A stretch of DNA of 64,000 nt from Pseudomonas lopnurensis (GCF_015070855.1 NZ_JADDIX010000099.1:1-64000); one strand, 5' to 3'. Shown: positions 34,368 to 48,237, counted from the first letter of the stretch. Numbers and translations are program-made. Notes: a model not told the origin generated them from the letters alone.

Positions 34368-36401
34368 CTACTCGGCCATGCCGAACACCTTGAGCAGGAA
34401 CGCATATTCCAGCGCCACGTCCTTGAGCGCCTGGTAGCGTCCGCTCATGCCGCCATGGCCGGCGCCGAACTCGGTCTTGAGCAGCAACAGGTTGTCGTCG
34501 GCGCGGGTGGCGCGCAGCTTGGCTACCCATTTGGCCGCTTCCCAATATTGCACACGGCTGTCGTTGTAGCCGGCCACCGCCAGCAGAGGCGGGTAGGCCT
34601 GGGCGCGGACGTTCTCGTAGGGCGCATAGGCCTTGATGCGCTCGTGCACTTCCGGATGGTTGGGATCGCCCCATTCGTCGTATTCGGTCACGGTCAGCGG
34701 CAGGTCGGCGTTGAGCATGGTGTTGAGCACGTCGACGAAGGGCACCTCGGCGATGGCCGCGCCGAACAGTTCCGGGCGCAGGTTGAGCACCGCGCCGATC
34801 AGCAGCCCGCCGGCGCTGCCGCCGCTGATGGCCAGGCGCTGCGGCGTGGCGTAGCCGTCGGCCAGGAGCTTCTCGGCGCAGACGATGAAGTCATTGAAGG
34901 TGTTCGGCTTGTGCTCCAGCTTGCCGGCGCGGTACCAGGCCTCGCCAAGATCACCGCCGCCTCGCACATGGGCGATGGCGAAGACGAAACCGCGGTCGAG
35001 CAGCGACAGCCGCGCATGCGAGAACCAGGGATCGAGACTGTGGCCGTAGGCGCCATAGCCGTAGAGGTAGAGCGGGGCCGGTTTGCCGAAACTGTCGCGG
35101 CGCGCCACCAGGCTGATGGGAATCCGCGTGCCGTCTGCGGCCGTGGCCCAGATCCGCCGGCTTTCATAGGCGTCGGCGTCGAACGGCCCTTCCACCGGGG
35201 TTTCCTTGAGCACGGCCTGGGTGCCGTCGGCCAGGGTCAGCTGGCGGATCTGCGCGGGGCGGTTGAGGGCCTCGTAGCGCAGGCGGATCACCGTGCTGGT
35301 GAACTCCAGCGAATTCTGTACGTGCAGGCTGTAAGCCGCATCGGGCAGCTGCAGGCGATAGGGCTGGATGCCCTGAGGGCGTACCTCGATCACCGGCAGG
35401 CCGCTTTCACGCAGGGTCAGGGTGATCGCCTCGGCGTTCAGGCTGACGTCCTCGAGCATCACCGTCTCGCTGTGCGGCACCAGTGCCTGCCAGTGCTCGC
35501 GGCCCGGCTGCGCCTCGCCGGCGCGGTAGAGGGCGAAGTTGATCCCGGCCTGGTTGCTGCGGATCAGCCAGCTCCACTGGCCCTCGTACAGACCGTGATC
35601 GGGAAAGTACTCGTGGTCCTCCTGACGCGGCGCCAGGCACGTCCAGCGACCCTGCGGCTCGTCGGCCGAAAGTATCCAGGCTTCGCTGGTGGTCTTGCTG
35701 TGGGAGAGGATCACCAACTGACGCTCGGAGCTGGAGCGGTAGCAGTGCACGAAGAAACGCCCGTCCGGGTCGTGGAAGACCTCGCTGCTGCCGCTCTCGC
35801 CGAGGCGATGACGGTATATCTTGTGTGGCCGGTGGGTCTCGTCGAGTTCGCCGTAGAACAGCGTCTGGCTGTCGTTGGCCCAGGTCATGCTGCCGTCGCA
35901 GTCGTCGAAGGGCAGGGCGCTGACCTCGCCGTTGGCCAGGTCCTTGACGAACAGCTGGTAGATCTCGTCGCCCTCGCGGTCGAGGCTGTAGGCCAGCTTG
36001 CCGTGATCCTGGCTGATGCTGAAGGCCCCCAGCGAGAGAAAGCCGCCGCCGGCCAGTTCATTGGGATCGAGCAGCAGCTGCTCGGCACTCTCGTCGACGC
36101 TCAGCGAACCGTCCAGCGGGCGCGGGCAACGATAGTGACGCGGATATTCGTCGCCAGCCGTGGTGCGCTGGTAGTACAGCCACGGGCCCCAGGGCGAGGG
36201 CAGGGAAAGATCGGTTTCGCGGATGCGGCCCTTGATCTCCTGGAACAACGTTTCGCGCAGTTCGGCCTGATCGGCGAGCTGTTCTTCGAGGTAAGCGTTT
36301 TCTGCCTTCAGGTAGGCCAGTACGTCTTCGGCGTCGCGATTCTCCAGCCAGCGATAGGGATCGGTGCCGGTGTCGGCGCGGGCAATGGGGGCTTGGGACA
36401 T
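34368..36401 (-). CDS. ptrB: Oligopeptidase B (protease II), S9A family
   Basis: A cytosolic serine peptidase of 677 residues that cuts short peptides after Lys or Arg. The N-terminal ~400 residues form the seven-bladed propeller that gates access (start DPYRWLENRDAEDVLAYL, typical of the family). The C-terminal hydrolase has the nucleophile motif GGSAGG with catalytic Ser, Asp in GYNDSRVQYWE and His in GAGHGGMSGRY. The ATG at 36401 is consistent with family starts. Prolyl oligopeptidase is the alternative, but the DPYRWLENRDAEDV start and SLDPWFSHARLSLLDRGF favour oligopeptidase B. Confidence 0.9.
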   Translation of the reverse strand: MSQAPIARADTGTDPYRWLENRDAEDVLAYLKAENAYLEEQLADQAELRETLFQEIKGRIRETDLSLPSPWGPWLYYQRTTAGDEYPRHYRCPRPLDGSLSVDESAEQLLLDPNELAGGGFLSLGAFSISQDHGKLAYSLDREGDEIYQLFVKDLANGEVSALPFDDCDGSMTWANDSQTLFYGELDETHRPHKIYRHRLGESGSSEVFHDPDGRFFVHCYRSSSERQLVILSHSKTTSEAWILSADEPQGRWTCLAPRQEDHEYFPDHGLYEGQWSWLIRSNQAGINFALYRAGEAQPGREHWQALVPHSETVMLEDVSLNAEAITLTLRESGLPVIEVRPQGIQPYRLQLPDAAYSLHVQNSLEFTSTVIRLRYEALNRPAQIRQLTLADGTQAVLKETPVEGPFDADAYESRRIWATAADGTRIPISLVARRDSFGKPAPLYLYGYGAYGHSLDPWFSHARLSLLDRGFVFAIAHVRGGGDLGEAWYRAGKLEHKPNTFNDFIVCAEKLLADGYATPQRLAISGGSAGGLLIGAVLNLRPELFGAAIAEVPFVDVLNTMLNADLPLTVTEYDEWGDPNHPEVHERIKAYAPYENVRAQAYPPLLAVAGYNDSRVQYWEAAKWVAKLRATRADDNLLLLKTEFGAGHGGMSGRYQALKDVALEYAFLLKVFGMAE

Positions 36402-40185
<3,784 letters not shown>

Positions 40186-40264
40186 CAGACAGATGCAAAT
40201 GACTGCGCTAGGCTGACAGCCATTCCGCTAGCTTGCGGGAACATGTTCAGCCGGTGCATGGAAG

Positions 40265-40295
40265 CCGGGGCCTGGTGCCCCGGTTTTTCTTTTTT
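40265..40295 (+). terminator. fadBA intrinsic terminator
   Basis: The stem CCGGGGC-CTGGT-GCCCCGG is followed by TTTTTCTTTTTT, about 80 bases after fadA and just before the DUF1653 gene. Confidence 0.92.
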
Positions 40296-40315
40296 GTGTT
40301 TGCGGGGAGGTAGGC

Positions 40316-40549
40316 ATGCAGTTGCAGCCGGGGCGTTATCGCCATTACAAGGGGCCTGAATATCGCGTATTCGCCGTGGCGCGGCATTCCGAGACCGAGG
40401 AGTGGATGGTGTTCTACCAGGCGCTCTACGGGGATTACGGCCTCTGGGTGCGCCCGTTGTCGATGTTCAGCGAAACCGTCGAGGTTGACGGCGAAACCGT
40501 TCCGCGGTTCGCGCTGATCGAGGCCGAACCGAGCCTCTTTGAGGGCTGA
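40316..40549 (+). CDS. DUF1653 domain protein
   Basis: A 77-residue protein that is a DUF1653 domain from end to end: GRYRHYKGPEYRVFAVARHSE, then VFYQALYGDYGLWVRPLSMF. The fold is a small beta-barrel and the function is not established. A strong GGGAGG precedes the ATG at 40316. It lies between fadBA and topA, the usual position in pseudomonads. The Tyr/Trp-rich surface might bind nucleic acid or peptide, which is speculation. Confidence 0.88.
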   Translation: MQLQPGRYRHYKGPEYRVFAVARHSETEEWMVFYQALYGDYGLWVRPLSMFSETVEVDGETVPRFALIEAEPSLFEG

Positions 40550-40597
40550 GCCGGCATGCGGCCAGCAGCCTCGCGCTTGACCTCAGCTCCATCGCCA

Positions 40598-40607
40598 CTA
40601 TATATAG
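40598..40607. other. AT-rich palindrome upstream of topA
   Basis: The perfect palindrome CTATATATAG lies within CC-A-CTATATATAG-C-GG, extending to 16 bases with one mismatch. It is ~230 bases before topA in otherwise G+C-rich DNA. It lacks the CTG/CAG ends of a LexA box. It may be a promoter or supercoiling-sensitive element. Confidence 0.35.
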
Positions 40608-40834
40608 CGGTGCTTTTTAGACAGAGCGAAAACTTCAGCGTCCGGTTCACGGGCATTCAGTGGTGCTGATTCGCGCCAGGCGTTATCGGGGAGAACGAGT
40701 GGGCTTGTGGGCCGCCGTTCGCAAATTCCACGCTAGCGTTCGCTGATGCCTTGCCGACTGCCGCTGGCATTGGTATTCGAACTGCCGAAAGGCGCCGCCT
40801 CTGTTCACCTCTCGATTCAGGAACTCTCCTCTCC

Positions 40835-43435
40835 ATGGGTAAATCGCTGGTCATCGTGGAATCACCGGCCAAGGCCAAGACAATCAACAAGTATTTGGGC
40901 AACCAGTACGTGGTGAAGTCGAGTATCGGCCATATCCGCGACCTTCCCACCAGCGGCTCGGCCAGCAAGGAGCCGGTCAAGCGCGGCAAGGCCGCCGCCG
41001 AGGCGCCTGTGCTGTCGCCCAAGGAAAAGGCCAAGCGCCAGCTCGTCGCGCGCATGGGCGTCGACCCGGAGCACGGCTGGAAGGCCAAGTACGAGATCCT
41101 GCCCGGCAAGGAGAAGGTGATCGAGGAGTTGCGCCGCCTGGCCAAGGAAGCCGACACCATCTATCTCGCGACCGACTTGGATAGAGAGGGGGAGGCCATC
41201 GCCTGGCACCTGCGCGAGTCCATCGGTGGCGATGACGGCCGCTACAAGCGCGTGGTGTTCAACGAGATCACCAAGAAGGCGATCCAGGAAGCGTTCTCGC
41301 AGCCTGGCGAACTTGATCTGAATCGAGTCAACGCGCAGCAGGCTCGTCGCTTTCTCGACCGCGTGGTCGGCTACATGGTGTCGCCGCTGCTCTGGCAGAA
41401 GATCGCCCGTGGCTTGTCCGCCGGCCGTGTGCAGTCGGTGGCGGTGAAGCTGGTGGTCGAGCGCGAGCGCGAGATCCGCGCCTTCGTGCCGGAAGAATAC
41501 TGGGAAGTGCATGCCGACCTGGCGACCGCGCAGCAGGCCAAGGTGCGTTTCGAAGTCGCGCGCGAGAACGGCGAAGCCTTCAAGCCGCTGAACGAGGCGC
41601 AGGCCACTGCCGCGCTGGAGAAGCTCAAGGACGCCCGCTACAGCGTCAGCAAACGCGAAGACAAGCCGACCAGCAGCAAGCCGTCCGCACCCTTCATTAC
41701 TTCGACGCTGCAGCAGGCGGCCAGCAATCGCCTCGGCTTCGGCGTGAAGAAGACCATGATGATGGCCCAGCGTCTCTACGAGGCGGGCTACATCACCTAC
41801 ATGCGTACCGACTCGACCAACCTCTCGGCCGATGCGATCGGCATGGTGCGCGGCTTCATTGAGGACGAGTTCGGCAACAAGTACCTGCCCGAAAAGCCGA
41901 ACGTCTATTCGAGCAAGGAGGGCGCCCAGGAGGCGCACGAGGCGATCCGCCCGTCCGACGTCAATCTGCGGCCCAACCAGCTGTCCGGTATGGAGCGTGA
42001 CGCCGAGCGCCTGTACGAGCTGATCTGGCGCCAGTTCGTCGCCTGCCAGATGCCACCGGCGCAGTACCTGTCCACCAGCGTGACGGTCAGCGCCGGTGAC
42101 TTCGAGCTGCGCGCCAAGGGCCGCATCCTCAAGTTCGACGGCTACACCAAGGTCATGCCGCAGCAGAGCAAGTCCGGCGAAGACGACGTACTGCCGGAGA
42201 TGAACAAGGGCGACGACATGAAGCTGCTCAAGCTCGACCCGAGCCAGCACTTCACCAAGCCACCGGCACGCTATTCGGAAGCCAGCCTGGTCAAGGAGAT
42301 GGAAAAGCGCGGCATCGGCCGGCCATCGACCTACGCGGCGATCATCTCGACCATTCAGGATCGCGGTTATGTCTCGCTGCACAACCGTCGCTTCTATTCC
42401 GAGAAGATGGGCGACATCGTCACCGAGCGTCTTTCCGAAAGCTTCAACAACCTGATGGACTACGGCTTCACCGCCGGCATGGAAGAGCACCTGGACGACG
42501 TCGCCCAGGGCGAGCGCGACTGGAAGCACGTGCTCGACGAGTTCTACGGTGATTTCCGCAAGAAGCTGGACGTCGCCGAGGCCAGCGAGAACGGCATGCG
42601 CGCCAACCAGCCGACGCTGACCGACATTTCGTGCAAGGTCTGCGGTCGGCCGATGATGATCCGCACCGCCTCGACCGGCGTGTTCCTCGGCTGCTCCGGC
42701 TACAGCCTGCCGCCGAAGGAGCGCTGCAAGTCCACCGTCAACCTGATCCCCGGCGACGAGATCGCCGCCGACGACGAGGGCGAATCCGAATCCCGGGTGC
42801 TGCTGGGCAAGCATCGCTGCCCGATCTGCAGCACCGCGATGGACGCCTACCTGCTCGACGAGACGCACAAGCTGCACATCTGCGGCAACAACCCGGATTG
42901 CTCCGGCTACGAGATCGAGGAAGGCCAGTACCGCATCAAGGGCTACGAAGGCCCGAGCCTGGAGTGCGACAAGTGCGGCAGCGAGATGCAGCTCAAGACC
43001 GGCCGTTTCGGCAAGTTCTTCGGTTGCACCAATGCCGAGTGCAAGAACACCCGCAAGCTGCTGAAGAACGGCGAGCCCGCCCCGCCGAAGATGGACGCGG
43101 TGAAGATGCCGGAGCTCAAGTGCGAGAAGGTCGACGACACCTACGTGTTGCGTGACGGCGCGTCCGGCCTGTTCCTGGCGGCCAGCCAGTTCCCGAAGAA
43201 CCGCGAAACCCGCGCGCCGCTGGTGCAGGAGCTGATTCCGCACAGGGACGAGATCGATCCCAAGTACCACTTCCTGCTGGACGCACCGCAGCAGGATCCG
43301 GAAGGCCGCCCGGCGGTGATCCGCTACAGCCGCAAGACCAAGGAACAGTACGTGCAGTCCGAAGTCAGCGGCAAGCCCACCGGCTGGAAGGCCTTCTACG
43401 ACGGCGGCAAGTGGAAGGTCGAAGACAAGCGCTGA
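40835..43435 (+). CDS. topA: DNA topoisomerase I
   Basis: A type IA topoisomerase that relaxes negative supercoils through a 5'-phosphotyrosine link. The 866-residue protein begins with the TOPRIM domain ([19 protein letters not shown], then [16 protein letters not shown] with the Asp metal ligands). The core carries Tyr322 in TYMRTDST as the nucleophile. C-terminal Cys4 zinc ribbons are visible: CKVCGRP...[13 protein letters not shown]...CGNNPDC and CDKCGSEM...FFGCTN. The length equals that of typical Pseudomonas TopA. The start ATG at 40835 gives the conserved [10 protein letters not shown]; a longer frame upstream is not supported. Confidence 0.97.
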   Translation: MGKSLVIVESPAKAKTINKYLGNQYVVKSSIGHIRDLPTSGSASKEPVKRGKAAAEAPVLSPKEKAKRQLVARMGVDPEHGWKAKYEILPGKEKVIEELRRLAKEADTIYLATDLDREGEAIAWHLRESIGGDDGRYKRVVFNEITKKAIQEAFSQPGELDLNRVNAQQARRFLDRVVGYMVSPLLWQKIARGLSAGRVQSVAVKLVVEREREIRAFVPEEYWEVHADLATAQQAKVRFEVARENGEAFKPLNEAQATAALEKLKDARYSVSKREDKPTSSKPSAPFITSTLQQAASNRLGFGVKKTMMMAQRLYEAGYITYMRTDSTNLSADAIGMVRGFIEDEFGNKYLPEKPNVYSSKEGAQEAHEAIRPSDVNLRPNQLSGMERDAERLYELIWRQFVACQMPPAQYLSTSVTVSAGDFELRAKGRILKFDGYTKVMPQQSKSGEDDVLPEMNKGDDMKLLKLDPSQHFTKPPARYSEASLVKEMEKRGIGRPSTYAAIISTIQDRGYVSLHNRRFYSEKMGDIVTERLSESFNNLMDYGFTAGMEEHLDDVAQGERDWKHVLDEFYGDFRKKLDVAEASENGMRANQPTLTDISCKVCGRPMMIRTASTGVFLGCSGYSLPPKERCKSTVNLIPGDEIAADDEGESESRVLLGKHRCPICSTAMDAYLLDETHKLHICGNNPDCSGYEIEEGQYRIKGYEGPSLECDKCGSEMQLKTGRFGKFFGCTNAECKNTRKLLKNGEPAPPKMDAVKMPELKCEKVDDTYVLRDGASGLFLAASQFPKNRETRAPLVQELIPHRDEIDPKYHFLLDAPQQDPEGRPAVIRYSRKTKEQYVQSEVSGKPTGWKAFYDGGKWKVEDKR

Positions 43436-43712
43436 TGGCTCTTGCGGAGCCTATCCGGCTACGGGGCGGCGTCGCGGTTGTGCTGTCGTGGTCTGGCGCG
43501 ACGCCGCGCGAGGGTTCATTCTTCGCAACAACCCCGGGGCAATCGCGCCATGTGCTCGAAGAGCCGGAAACAGCGCTGGAGGCTGGACGACAAGCGGCCC
43601 GGGGCTGGGCGAACACCGGCTCCGGTTTCCAGCGCTTTTCTCGAGTGGCCGTTGCGAAATGACGCCATAGGCGCGATTGCCCTGGCAACACCCCCCTTTC
43701 GGAGAGCATCCC

Positions 43713-44231
43713 ATGGCTTACGAGCTCTACACCCGCACCAACCAGAAGATCTTTTTCGCCGGTCTGTCGCTGGATGGCTGGCGCAAGGCCGAAGAGGCCG
43801 CGTCGCTGAATTCCCAGGGGTTGATCCAGGCCGAGCGCGAGGCCTGCCTGTTCCACCTCTATGGCGCCTTGCTGGGGCTGTGCCACGAAATCGCCGGGTA
43901 CTATCGCACGCCCGGCGCGGATGCCCGCGCGGTGGAGGCGTTCCTCGCCCGTGGCATGCTCGAAGCGGCACCGAGTCCTGAACTCGCCGAGCTGGTGGAA
44001 CTGTCCGAGCAGCCGGACACCTGGCTGTCCCGGTTGCTCGGCGCCTACGGCGCGCTGTTCGCGGCGCCGCGTCCGCCTGCGAAGGCCAAGAGCGATCCGC
44101 GCCAGCCGCTGATCGAGGCGGTCAGCCTCGAAGAGGATATTCCTCCCTTGCCACGGGCCGAACTGGAAGCCTGGCGGCAGAACCTGAAAGGGCTGGCGTT
44201 GCGTTTTCGCGAATCGCTCACCGAGTGGTGA
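43713..44231 (+). CDS. DUF6586 family protein
   Basis: A 172-residue soluble, mainly helical protein conserved after topA in pseudomonads. It starts YELYTRTNQKIFFAGLSLD and has no signal peptide or membrane helix. The middle contains a long helix (QAEREACLFHLYGALLGLCHEIAGYY), and the end is amphipathic (LEAWRQNLKGLALRFRESL). The ATG at 43713 follows GGAGAG. No catalytic motif is recognisable. Function unknown; a replication or SOS link is suggested only by neighbours. Confidence 0.78.
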   Translation: MAYELYTRTNQKIFFAGLSLDGWRKAEEAASLNSQGLIQAEREACLFHLYGALLGLCHEIAGYYRTPGADARAVEAFLARGMLEAAPSPELAELVELSEQPDTWLSRLLGAYGALFAAPRPPAKAKSDPRQPLIEAVSLEEDIPPLPRAELEAWRQNLKGLALRFRESLTEW

Positions 44232-44312
44232 GCGCTTCGCGGGGGTGCCGCTATCACGACCTTGGAACGGCCAGTTTCAGTTCGACAATAGGCCCGGCAA
44301 TGCCGCTCATTC

Positions 44313-45152
44313 CTAACCTCGCGGCCTGATCAGCAATACCAGCGCGATGCCGCCGAGGATGGCCGCGCCGGACACGATCAGCGTCGCCGTCACGGGCTCG
44401 CCCAGCAGCAGGGCACCGGCGAGAGCGGTAAGCAACGGCACGCTGAGCTGTACGCTGGCGGCCTGTATCGCTGCCAGACCAGGCATGGCCGCATACCAGA
44501 TGGCGTAGCCGACTCCGGAAGTCAGCGCGCCGGAGAGTAGCGCATAGATCACGCCAGCCGGGTCCCACTGCCGTTGCGTCATCAACGCCAGGCACAGCAG
44601 CGCGGCGAGCGGAGCGGCCCTGACGAAATTGCCGGCGGTTGCCGCGAGCGGGTTGCTGGCTGCGCGCCCCCGCAGTGAATATACGCCCCAGGCCACGCCG
44701 GACAGCAGCATCAGCATGGCGCCATCGAGCGCCGGCGCGCGGCTGCCCGGCAGCAGCAGTACCAGTAGTCCGCCGAGGGCGAGCAGCAGCCCGCCTATCT
44801 GTCCAGGACTGAACCGTTCGCCCCGCAGCGCCCCCCAGGCCAGCATGCTCAGCTGTACCGCACCGAACAACAGCAATGCGCCGGCGCCCGCGTCCAGACT
44901 GAGATAGGCGAAGGAAAAGCTCGCGGCGTAGACGAACAGGGCAAGCGCGCTGAACCAGTCCCCGCGCAGAGGTTCGCCGGCCTGGCCGATACGCAGCAAC
45001 AACCAGAGTGTCAGCGCTCCGGCGAATAGGCGCAGCCCTGTGAAGCTGGCGGGGTCTATGCCGGTGTCCCTCAAGGCGATGCGACAGAGTATCGAGTTGC
45101 CCGCGAATGCAAGCATGGCGAGGGCGGTGAGCAGCAGGGTACGAGTCGTCAT
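44313..45152 (-). CDS. EamA/DMT family transporter
   Basis: A 279-residue inner-membrane protein of the drug/metabolite transporter superfamily, with ten predicted helices in two EamA repeats. The first begins ALAMLAFAGNSILCRIALRD and the second DGAMLMLLSGVAWGVYSLRG. AAIQAASVQLSVPLLTALAGALLLGEPVT is the characteristic C-terminal helix pair. The ATG at 45152 follows AAGGA. It is convergent with the DUF6586 gene. The substrate is unknown. Confidence 0.88.
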   Translation of the reverse strand: MTTRTLLLTALAMLAFAGNSILCRIALRDTGIDPASFTGLRLFAGALTLWLLLRIGQAGEPLRGDWFSALALFVYAASFSFAYLSLDAGAGALLLFGAVQLSMLAWGALRGERFSPGQIGGLLLALGGLLVLLLPGSRAPALDGAMLMLLSGVAWGVYSLRGRAASNPLAATAGNFVRAAPLAALLCLALMTQRQWDPAGVIYALLSGALTSGVGYAIWYAAMPGLAAIQAASVQLSVPLLTALAGALLLGEPVTATLIVSGAAILGGIALVLLIRPRG

Positions 45153-45367
45153 GGGCAGTCCTTTCGGGGCGCATCCATACGCCCGTTTTTTGCTACATGC
45201 TACGTTGTCGACATCCCGACTTGCATGCTGCTTTTCATTGAGCGCTTTCATTCATTCGTATCAAGAGCGCATGGTTGTCGGATGGCTCAGGGCCTGCTTC
45301 GGTCGGCCAAAAGCTGTTCTGTCGGTACTCGGCTGTTACAATGCCGCCTTTCACGCGGAGCTGATCC

Positions 45368-45604
45368 ATGCCTACATCTTTTCTGGAAATCGTCGAGCTA
45401 CCGGACGGGCGCATCGTGCTTCGTCGCGCCGAGGACGAGGAGGTGCTGGTCACGCTGGATTTCTCCGATGATGCCAAGCTGTTCCTGCAGGGGCAGCATG
45501 TGGAGATCGCCAAGGCAATGTTCAATGTCGGGGTGCAGATGGCCGGCCGCATGACGGAAGGCGATTTCGAACGGGAGGACGAGCAACCGCGCGTTCTGCA
45601 TTGA
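45368..45604 (+). CDS. Conserved small protein of the topA-lexA region
   Basis: A 78-residue acidic protein with no signal peptide or membrane segment. It starts PTSFLEIVELPDGRIVLRRA, then EEVLVTLDFSDDAKLFLQGQ and a helix through VEIAKAMFNVGVQMAGRM. GGAG precedes the ATG at 45368. The beta-beta-alpha pattern and position, convergent with sulA, match a hypothetical gene I recall next to sulA in P. aeruginosa (PA3009). Function unknown. Confidence 0.72.
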   Translation: MPTSFLEIVELPDGRIVLRRAEDEEVLVTLDFSDDAKLFLQGQHVEIAKAMFNVGVQMAGRMTEGDFEREDEQPRVLH

Positions 45605-45679
45605 GCCGGTGGCGGTCGGTGGCAGCAGGTCGAGGGCCTGCTTCGGGGGAGGGGCAGCACATTCCCTGTGCTTTGCGGC

Positions 45680-46150
45680 TCAACAACCCAGGCGGATATT
45701 GAGGCTTTGCGCTTCGCCAAGCGCGGCGGCCGTGCGCAGCCTGTAGCGGGTGGCGGCGTCGAGTTGCCCGAGCCAGCTGATGACGGTATGGCTGCAACCC
45801 GAAGCGAGTGCCTTGCAGGCAAGGGCCAGTGCACCTTCGGCATTGCGCGGTTGCAGCAGGATGATGCGTTCACGGTTCAGCCCGCACTTGCGCAGCCAGT
45901 TCTGCGAGAGAAAGGCGGGCGGGGCGATCAGGGTCAGCCAGCGGCTGTCCGCCGCATCACCGAGTTCGCGCAGGATGGGCGCGAGCAGCAGGTGGCAATG
46001 TTCGCTGCTGCCGCTGAGGCTCAGCTCGCTCAGGTATTCCTGCTCGGGCTTGCTGCGTGGCTTCATCTCGCCGAAGGGCGTCAGGCTATGGGCGATGATG
46101 CCATCGAACAGGGAAAGTTGTGGTCGGGAAGTGCTGGTCTGATACTGCAT
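45680..46150 (-). CDS. sulA: SOS cell division inhibitor SulA
   Basis: SulA binds FtsZ and halts septation during DNA damage. The 156-residue protein has the RecA-like SulA fold. The diagnostic part is RWLTLIAPPAFLSQNWLRKCGL with IILLQPRN, and the ending SHTVISWLGQLDAATRYRLRTAAALG follows the family. A strong AAGGAG precedes the ATG at 46150. It starts 10 bases after lexA on the same strand, so it is expressed from the LexA-controlled lexA promoter. Its C-terminus lacks an obvious Lon degron, which cannot be judged by eye. Confidence 0.93.
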   Translation of the reverse strand: MQYQTSTSRPQLSLFDGIIAHSLTPFGEMKPRSKPEQEYLSELSLSGSSEHCHLLLAPILRELGDAADSRWLTLIAPPAFLSQNWLRKCGLNRERIILLQPRNAEGALALACKALASGCSHTVISWLGQLDAATRYRLRTAAALGEAQSLNIRLGC

Positions 46151-46160
46151 GAACTTCTCC

Positions 46161-46769
46161 TTAGCGGCGTATGACGCCGACGCTCAAGCCTTCTATCACC
46201 AATTCCTGATGTTCGAGATCGACCTCGATGGGGGCAAATTCCGGGTTTTCCGCCAGCAGCCAGACTTTCTTGCCGTCGCGCTTGAAGCGCTTCACGGTGA
46301 CCTCGTCGCCGACCCGCGCGACCACGATTTGGCCATTGCGCGCTTCACGGGTGGTATGCACGGCCAGCAGATCGCCATCGAAGATGCCGATATCCTTCAT
46401 GCTCATGCCACGAACGCGCAGTAGATAATCGGCGCGTGGATGGAAAAAAGCGGGGTTGATCTGGCAGGATTCCTCGACATGCTGCTGGGCCAGGATCGGC
46501 GCGCCAGCCGCGACGCGACCGATGATCGGCAAGCCGGAATCCTGGGTGGCGGGTTCGAAGTCGGGAATACGTATCCCGCGCGAGGCGCCGGGCGTCATCT
46601 CGATGGCGCCTTTGCGAGCGAGAGCCTTGAGATGCTCCTCGGCCGCGTTGGGGGACTTGAAGCCGAGCGCCTGGGCGATTTCCGCGCGGGTAGGCGGATA
46701 ACCGTTGTCTTCCAGGCAACGCTTGATGAAGGCGAGGATTTCCGACTGGCGAGGCGTCAGCTTGATCAT
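46161..46769 (-). CDS. lexA: LexA repressor
   Basis: The SOS master repressor and self-cleaving peptidase (202 residues). The winged helix DNA-binding domain covers 1-~70 ([36 protein letters not shown]). The cleavage site is Ala88-Gly89 in GRVAAGAP. The catalytic dyad is Ser123 ([15 protein letters not shown]) and Lys160 (DEVTVKRF). Two SOS boxes lie immediately upstream, so it is autoregulated, and sulA follows in the same transcript. Confidence 0.97.
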   Translation of the reverse strand: MIKLTPRQSEILAFIKRCLEDNGYPPTRAEIAQALGFKSPNAAEEHLKALARKGAIEMTPGASRGIRIPDFEPATQDSGLPIIGRVAAGAPILAQQHVEESCQINPAFFHPRADYLLRVRGMSMKDIGIFDGDLLAVHTTREARNGQIVVARVGDEVTVKRFKRDGKKVWLLAENPEFAPIEVDLEHQELVIEGLSVGVIRR

Positions 46770-46777
46770 GGCGGTCT

Positions 46778-46812
46778 CTGTTCTTTTATACAGTGACTGG
46801 GATTATATACAG
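46778..46812. promoter_or_regulatory. Two LexA (SOS) boxes upstream of lexA
   Basis: CTGTTCTTTTATACAG (46778-46793) and CTGGGATTATATACAG (46797-46812) both fit CTG-N10-CAG. They are separated by three bases and lie 9 to 43 bases before the lexA start. Confidence 0.9.
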
Positions 46813-46927
46813 TGATCCGGCCTTGGCAATGACTGTTTCGCCGGGCGCGTCGCTACACGGTCGGGGAGGGCCCTGCGACGATGATGCTAGTGTCGCGGGG
46901 GCTTTCGTGGTTGACTTGCGGGTGGGT

Positions 46928-46954
46928 GAAACGTAAGTTTCAAACAGGTGTTTG
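46928..46954. promoter_or_regulatory. Two PsrA boxes upstream of psrA
   Basis: GAAAC-GTAA-GTTTC (46928-46941) and CAAAC-AGGT-GTTTG (46941-46954) both match (G/C)AAAC-N4-GTTT(G/C) perfectly and share one base. They end 15 bases before the psrA start, consistent with autorepression. Confidence 0.82.
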
Positions 46955-46969
46955 TCTTTCGGAGGGGGC

Positions 46970-47677
46970 ATGGCGCAGTCGGAAACAGTTGAGCGCATTC
47001 TTGATGCAGCGGAACAGCTGTTCGCGGAAAAAGGCTTCGCCGAGACTTCGCTTCGCCTGATCACCAGCAAGGCTGGGGTCAACCTGGCGGCGGTGAACTA
47101 CCATTTCGGATCGAAGAAGGCGCTGATCCAGGCGGTTTTCTCGCGGTTCCTCGGGCCCTTCTGTGCCAGCCTCGAACGCGAGCTGGACCGCCGCGAGGCC
47201 TTGACGAGCAAGCCGGACACGCTGGAAGAGCTCTTGGAAATCCTCGTCGAGCAGGCGCTGGCGGTCAAGCCGCGCAGCGGGGATGACCTGTCGATCTTCA
47301 TGCGCCTGCTGGGATTGTCCTTCAGCCAGAGCCAGGGCCACCTGCGGCGTTATCTCGAAGACATGTACGGCAAGGTGTTCCGTCGCTACATGCTCAAGGT
47401 GCACGAGGCGGCACCGGCGATTCCGCCCATCGAACTGTTCTGGCGCGTGCATTTCATGCTCGGCGCCGCGGCCTTCAGCATGTCGGGTATCAAGGCGCTG
47501 CGAGCGATCGCCGAGAACGATTTCGGCGTCAGGACCACCATCGAGCAGGTCATGCGCATGATGGTGCCTTTCCTCGCGGCGGGCATGCGTGCCGATAGCG
47601 GGGTCGAGGATCCCTCGCTCGCGCAGGCGCAGCCGGTGGCCAGGCGCAACGCGGTGGCGATGCCGACCAAGGCTTGA
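46970..47677 (+). CDS. psrA: TetR-family fatty-acid regulator PsrA
   Basis: PsrA senses long-chain fatty acyl groups. It represses itself and fadBA and activates rpoS in Pseudomonas. The 235-residue protein has the TetR helix-turn-helix at residues ~5-55 (ERILDAAEQLFAEKGFAETS, AAVNYHFGSKKALIQAVF), then an all-helical ligand domain and a short disordered tail. The ATG at 46970 follows GGAGGGGG. It is divergent from lexA, as in P. aeruginosa (PA3006, recalled), with two PsrA boxes over its promoter. Confidence 0.94.
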   Translation: MAQSETVERILDAAEQLFAEKGFAETSLRLITSKAGVNLAAVNYHFGSKKALIQAVFSRFLGPFCASLERELDRREALTSKPDTLEELLEILVEQALAVKPRSGDDLSIFMRLLGLSFSQSQGHLRRYLEDMYGKVFRRYMLKVHEAAPAIPPIELFWRVHFMLGAAAFSMSGIKALRAIAENDFGVRTTIEQVMRMMVPFLAAGMRADSGVEDPSLAQAQPVARRNAVAMPTKA

Positions 47678-47715
47678 GCTACAAGGCCGGCGGCCTATCG
47701 GATAAGCTAGCCGCT

Positions 47716-48237
47716 ATGACTCTCGATCTGCTGCACGTCTCCATCGCCGACCAGCGGCTGTACGGCTTCGCCGAAGGCCGGCTGCGCCTTCGCCTGCCGG
47801 TTTCCACCGCGCGCAACGGCGTCGGCGAGCGCAATGGCTCCGGTTGCACGCCGCGCGGTCTGCATCAGGTGCGCGCGCGTATCGGTGACGGGCTGCCGGC
47901 GGGGGCGGTGCTGCGCGGACGGCGCTGGACCGGCGAGGTCTGGTCCGAGGCGCTGCACGCGCAGTTTCCCGGCCGCGACTGGATTCTCACCCGGATTCTC
48001 TGGCTCAGTGGCTGCGAACCCGGTGTGAACCGGCTCGGCGGGGTCGACACCTTTCGCCGCTATATCTACCTGCACGGCACGCCGGACCCCGAGCCCATGG
48101 GCGTGCCGCTGTCCCACGGCTGCATCCGCCTGCGCAATGCGGATCTGTTGGCTCTCTTCCCATTGGTGCCGGCCCACTGCGCAGTGCGCATCGAAGAGGC
48201 CGCCTGCCCGGCCTGGGCCGCTGCCCAACTCGACTGA
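47716..48237 (+). CDS. L,D-transpeptidase (YkuD domain)
   Basis: A 173-residue YkuD-domain protein with the catalytic motif HG...SHGCIRLRNADLLAL (nucleophile Cys in SHGC, ~residue 139). Such enzymes form 3-3 peptidoglycan crosslinks or attach proteins. No signal peptide is evident: the protein starts with the first strands of the fold (LDLLHVSIADQRLYGF), so it could be cytosolic or use another route. The ATG at 47716 was chosen because the domain starts there; an earlier in-frame ATG adds 14 residues and overlaps the psrA stop. It lies 15 bases before nagZ, hinting at a cell-wall recycling operon. Confidence 0.86.
   Translation: MTLDLLHVSIADQRLYGFAEGRLRLRLPVSTARNGVGERNGSGCTPRGLHQVRARIGDGLPAGAVLRGRRWTGEVWSEALHAQFPGRDWILTRILWLSGCEPGVNRLGGVDTFRRYIYLHGTPDPEPMGVPLSHGCIRLRNADLLALFPLVPAHCAVRIEEAACPAWAAAQLD

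Noticed and set aside
40595-40610. The CTATATATAG palindrome as a LexA box for topA
   Set aside because: It lacks the CTG and CAG ends that both lexA boxes in this window show.
40862-43270. An 802-codon open frame antisense to topA
   Set aside because: A mirror of topA codon usage with no domain; the topA frame has complete catalytic and zinc motifs.
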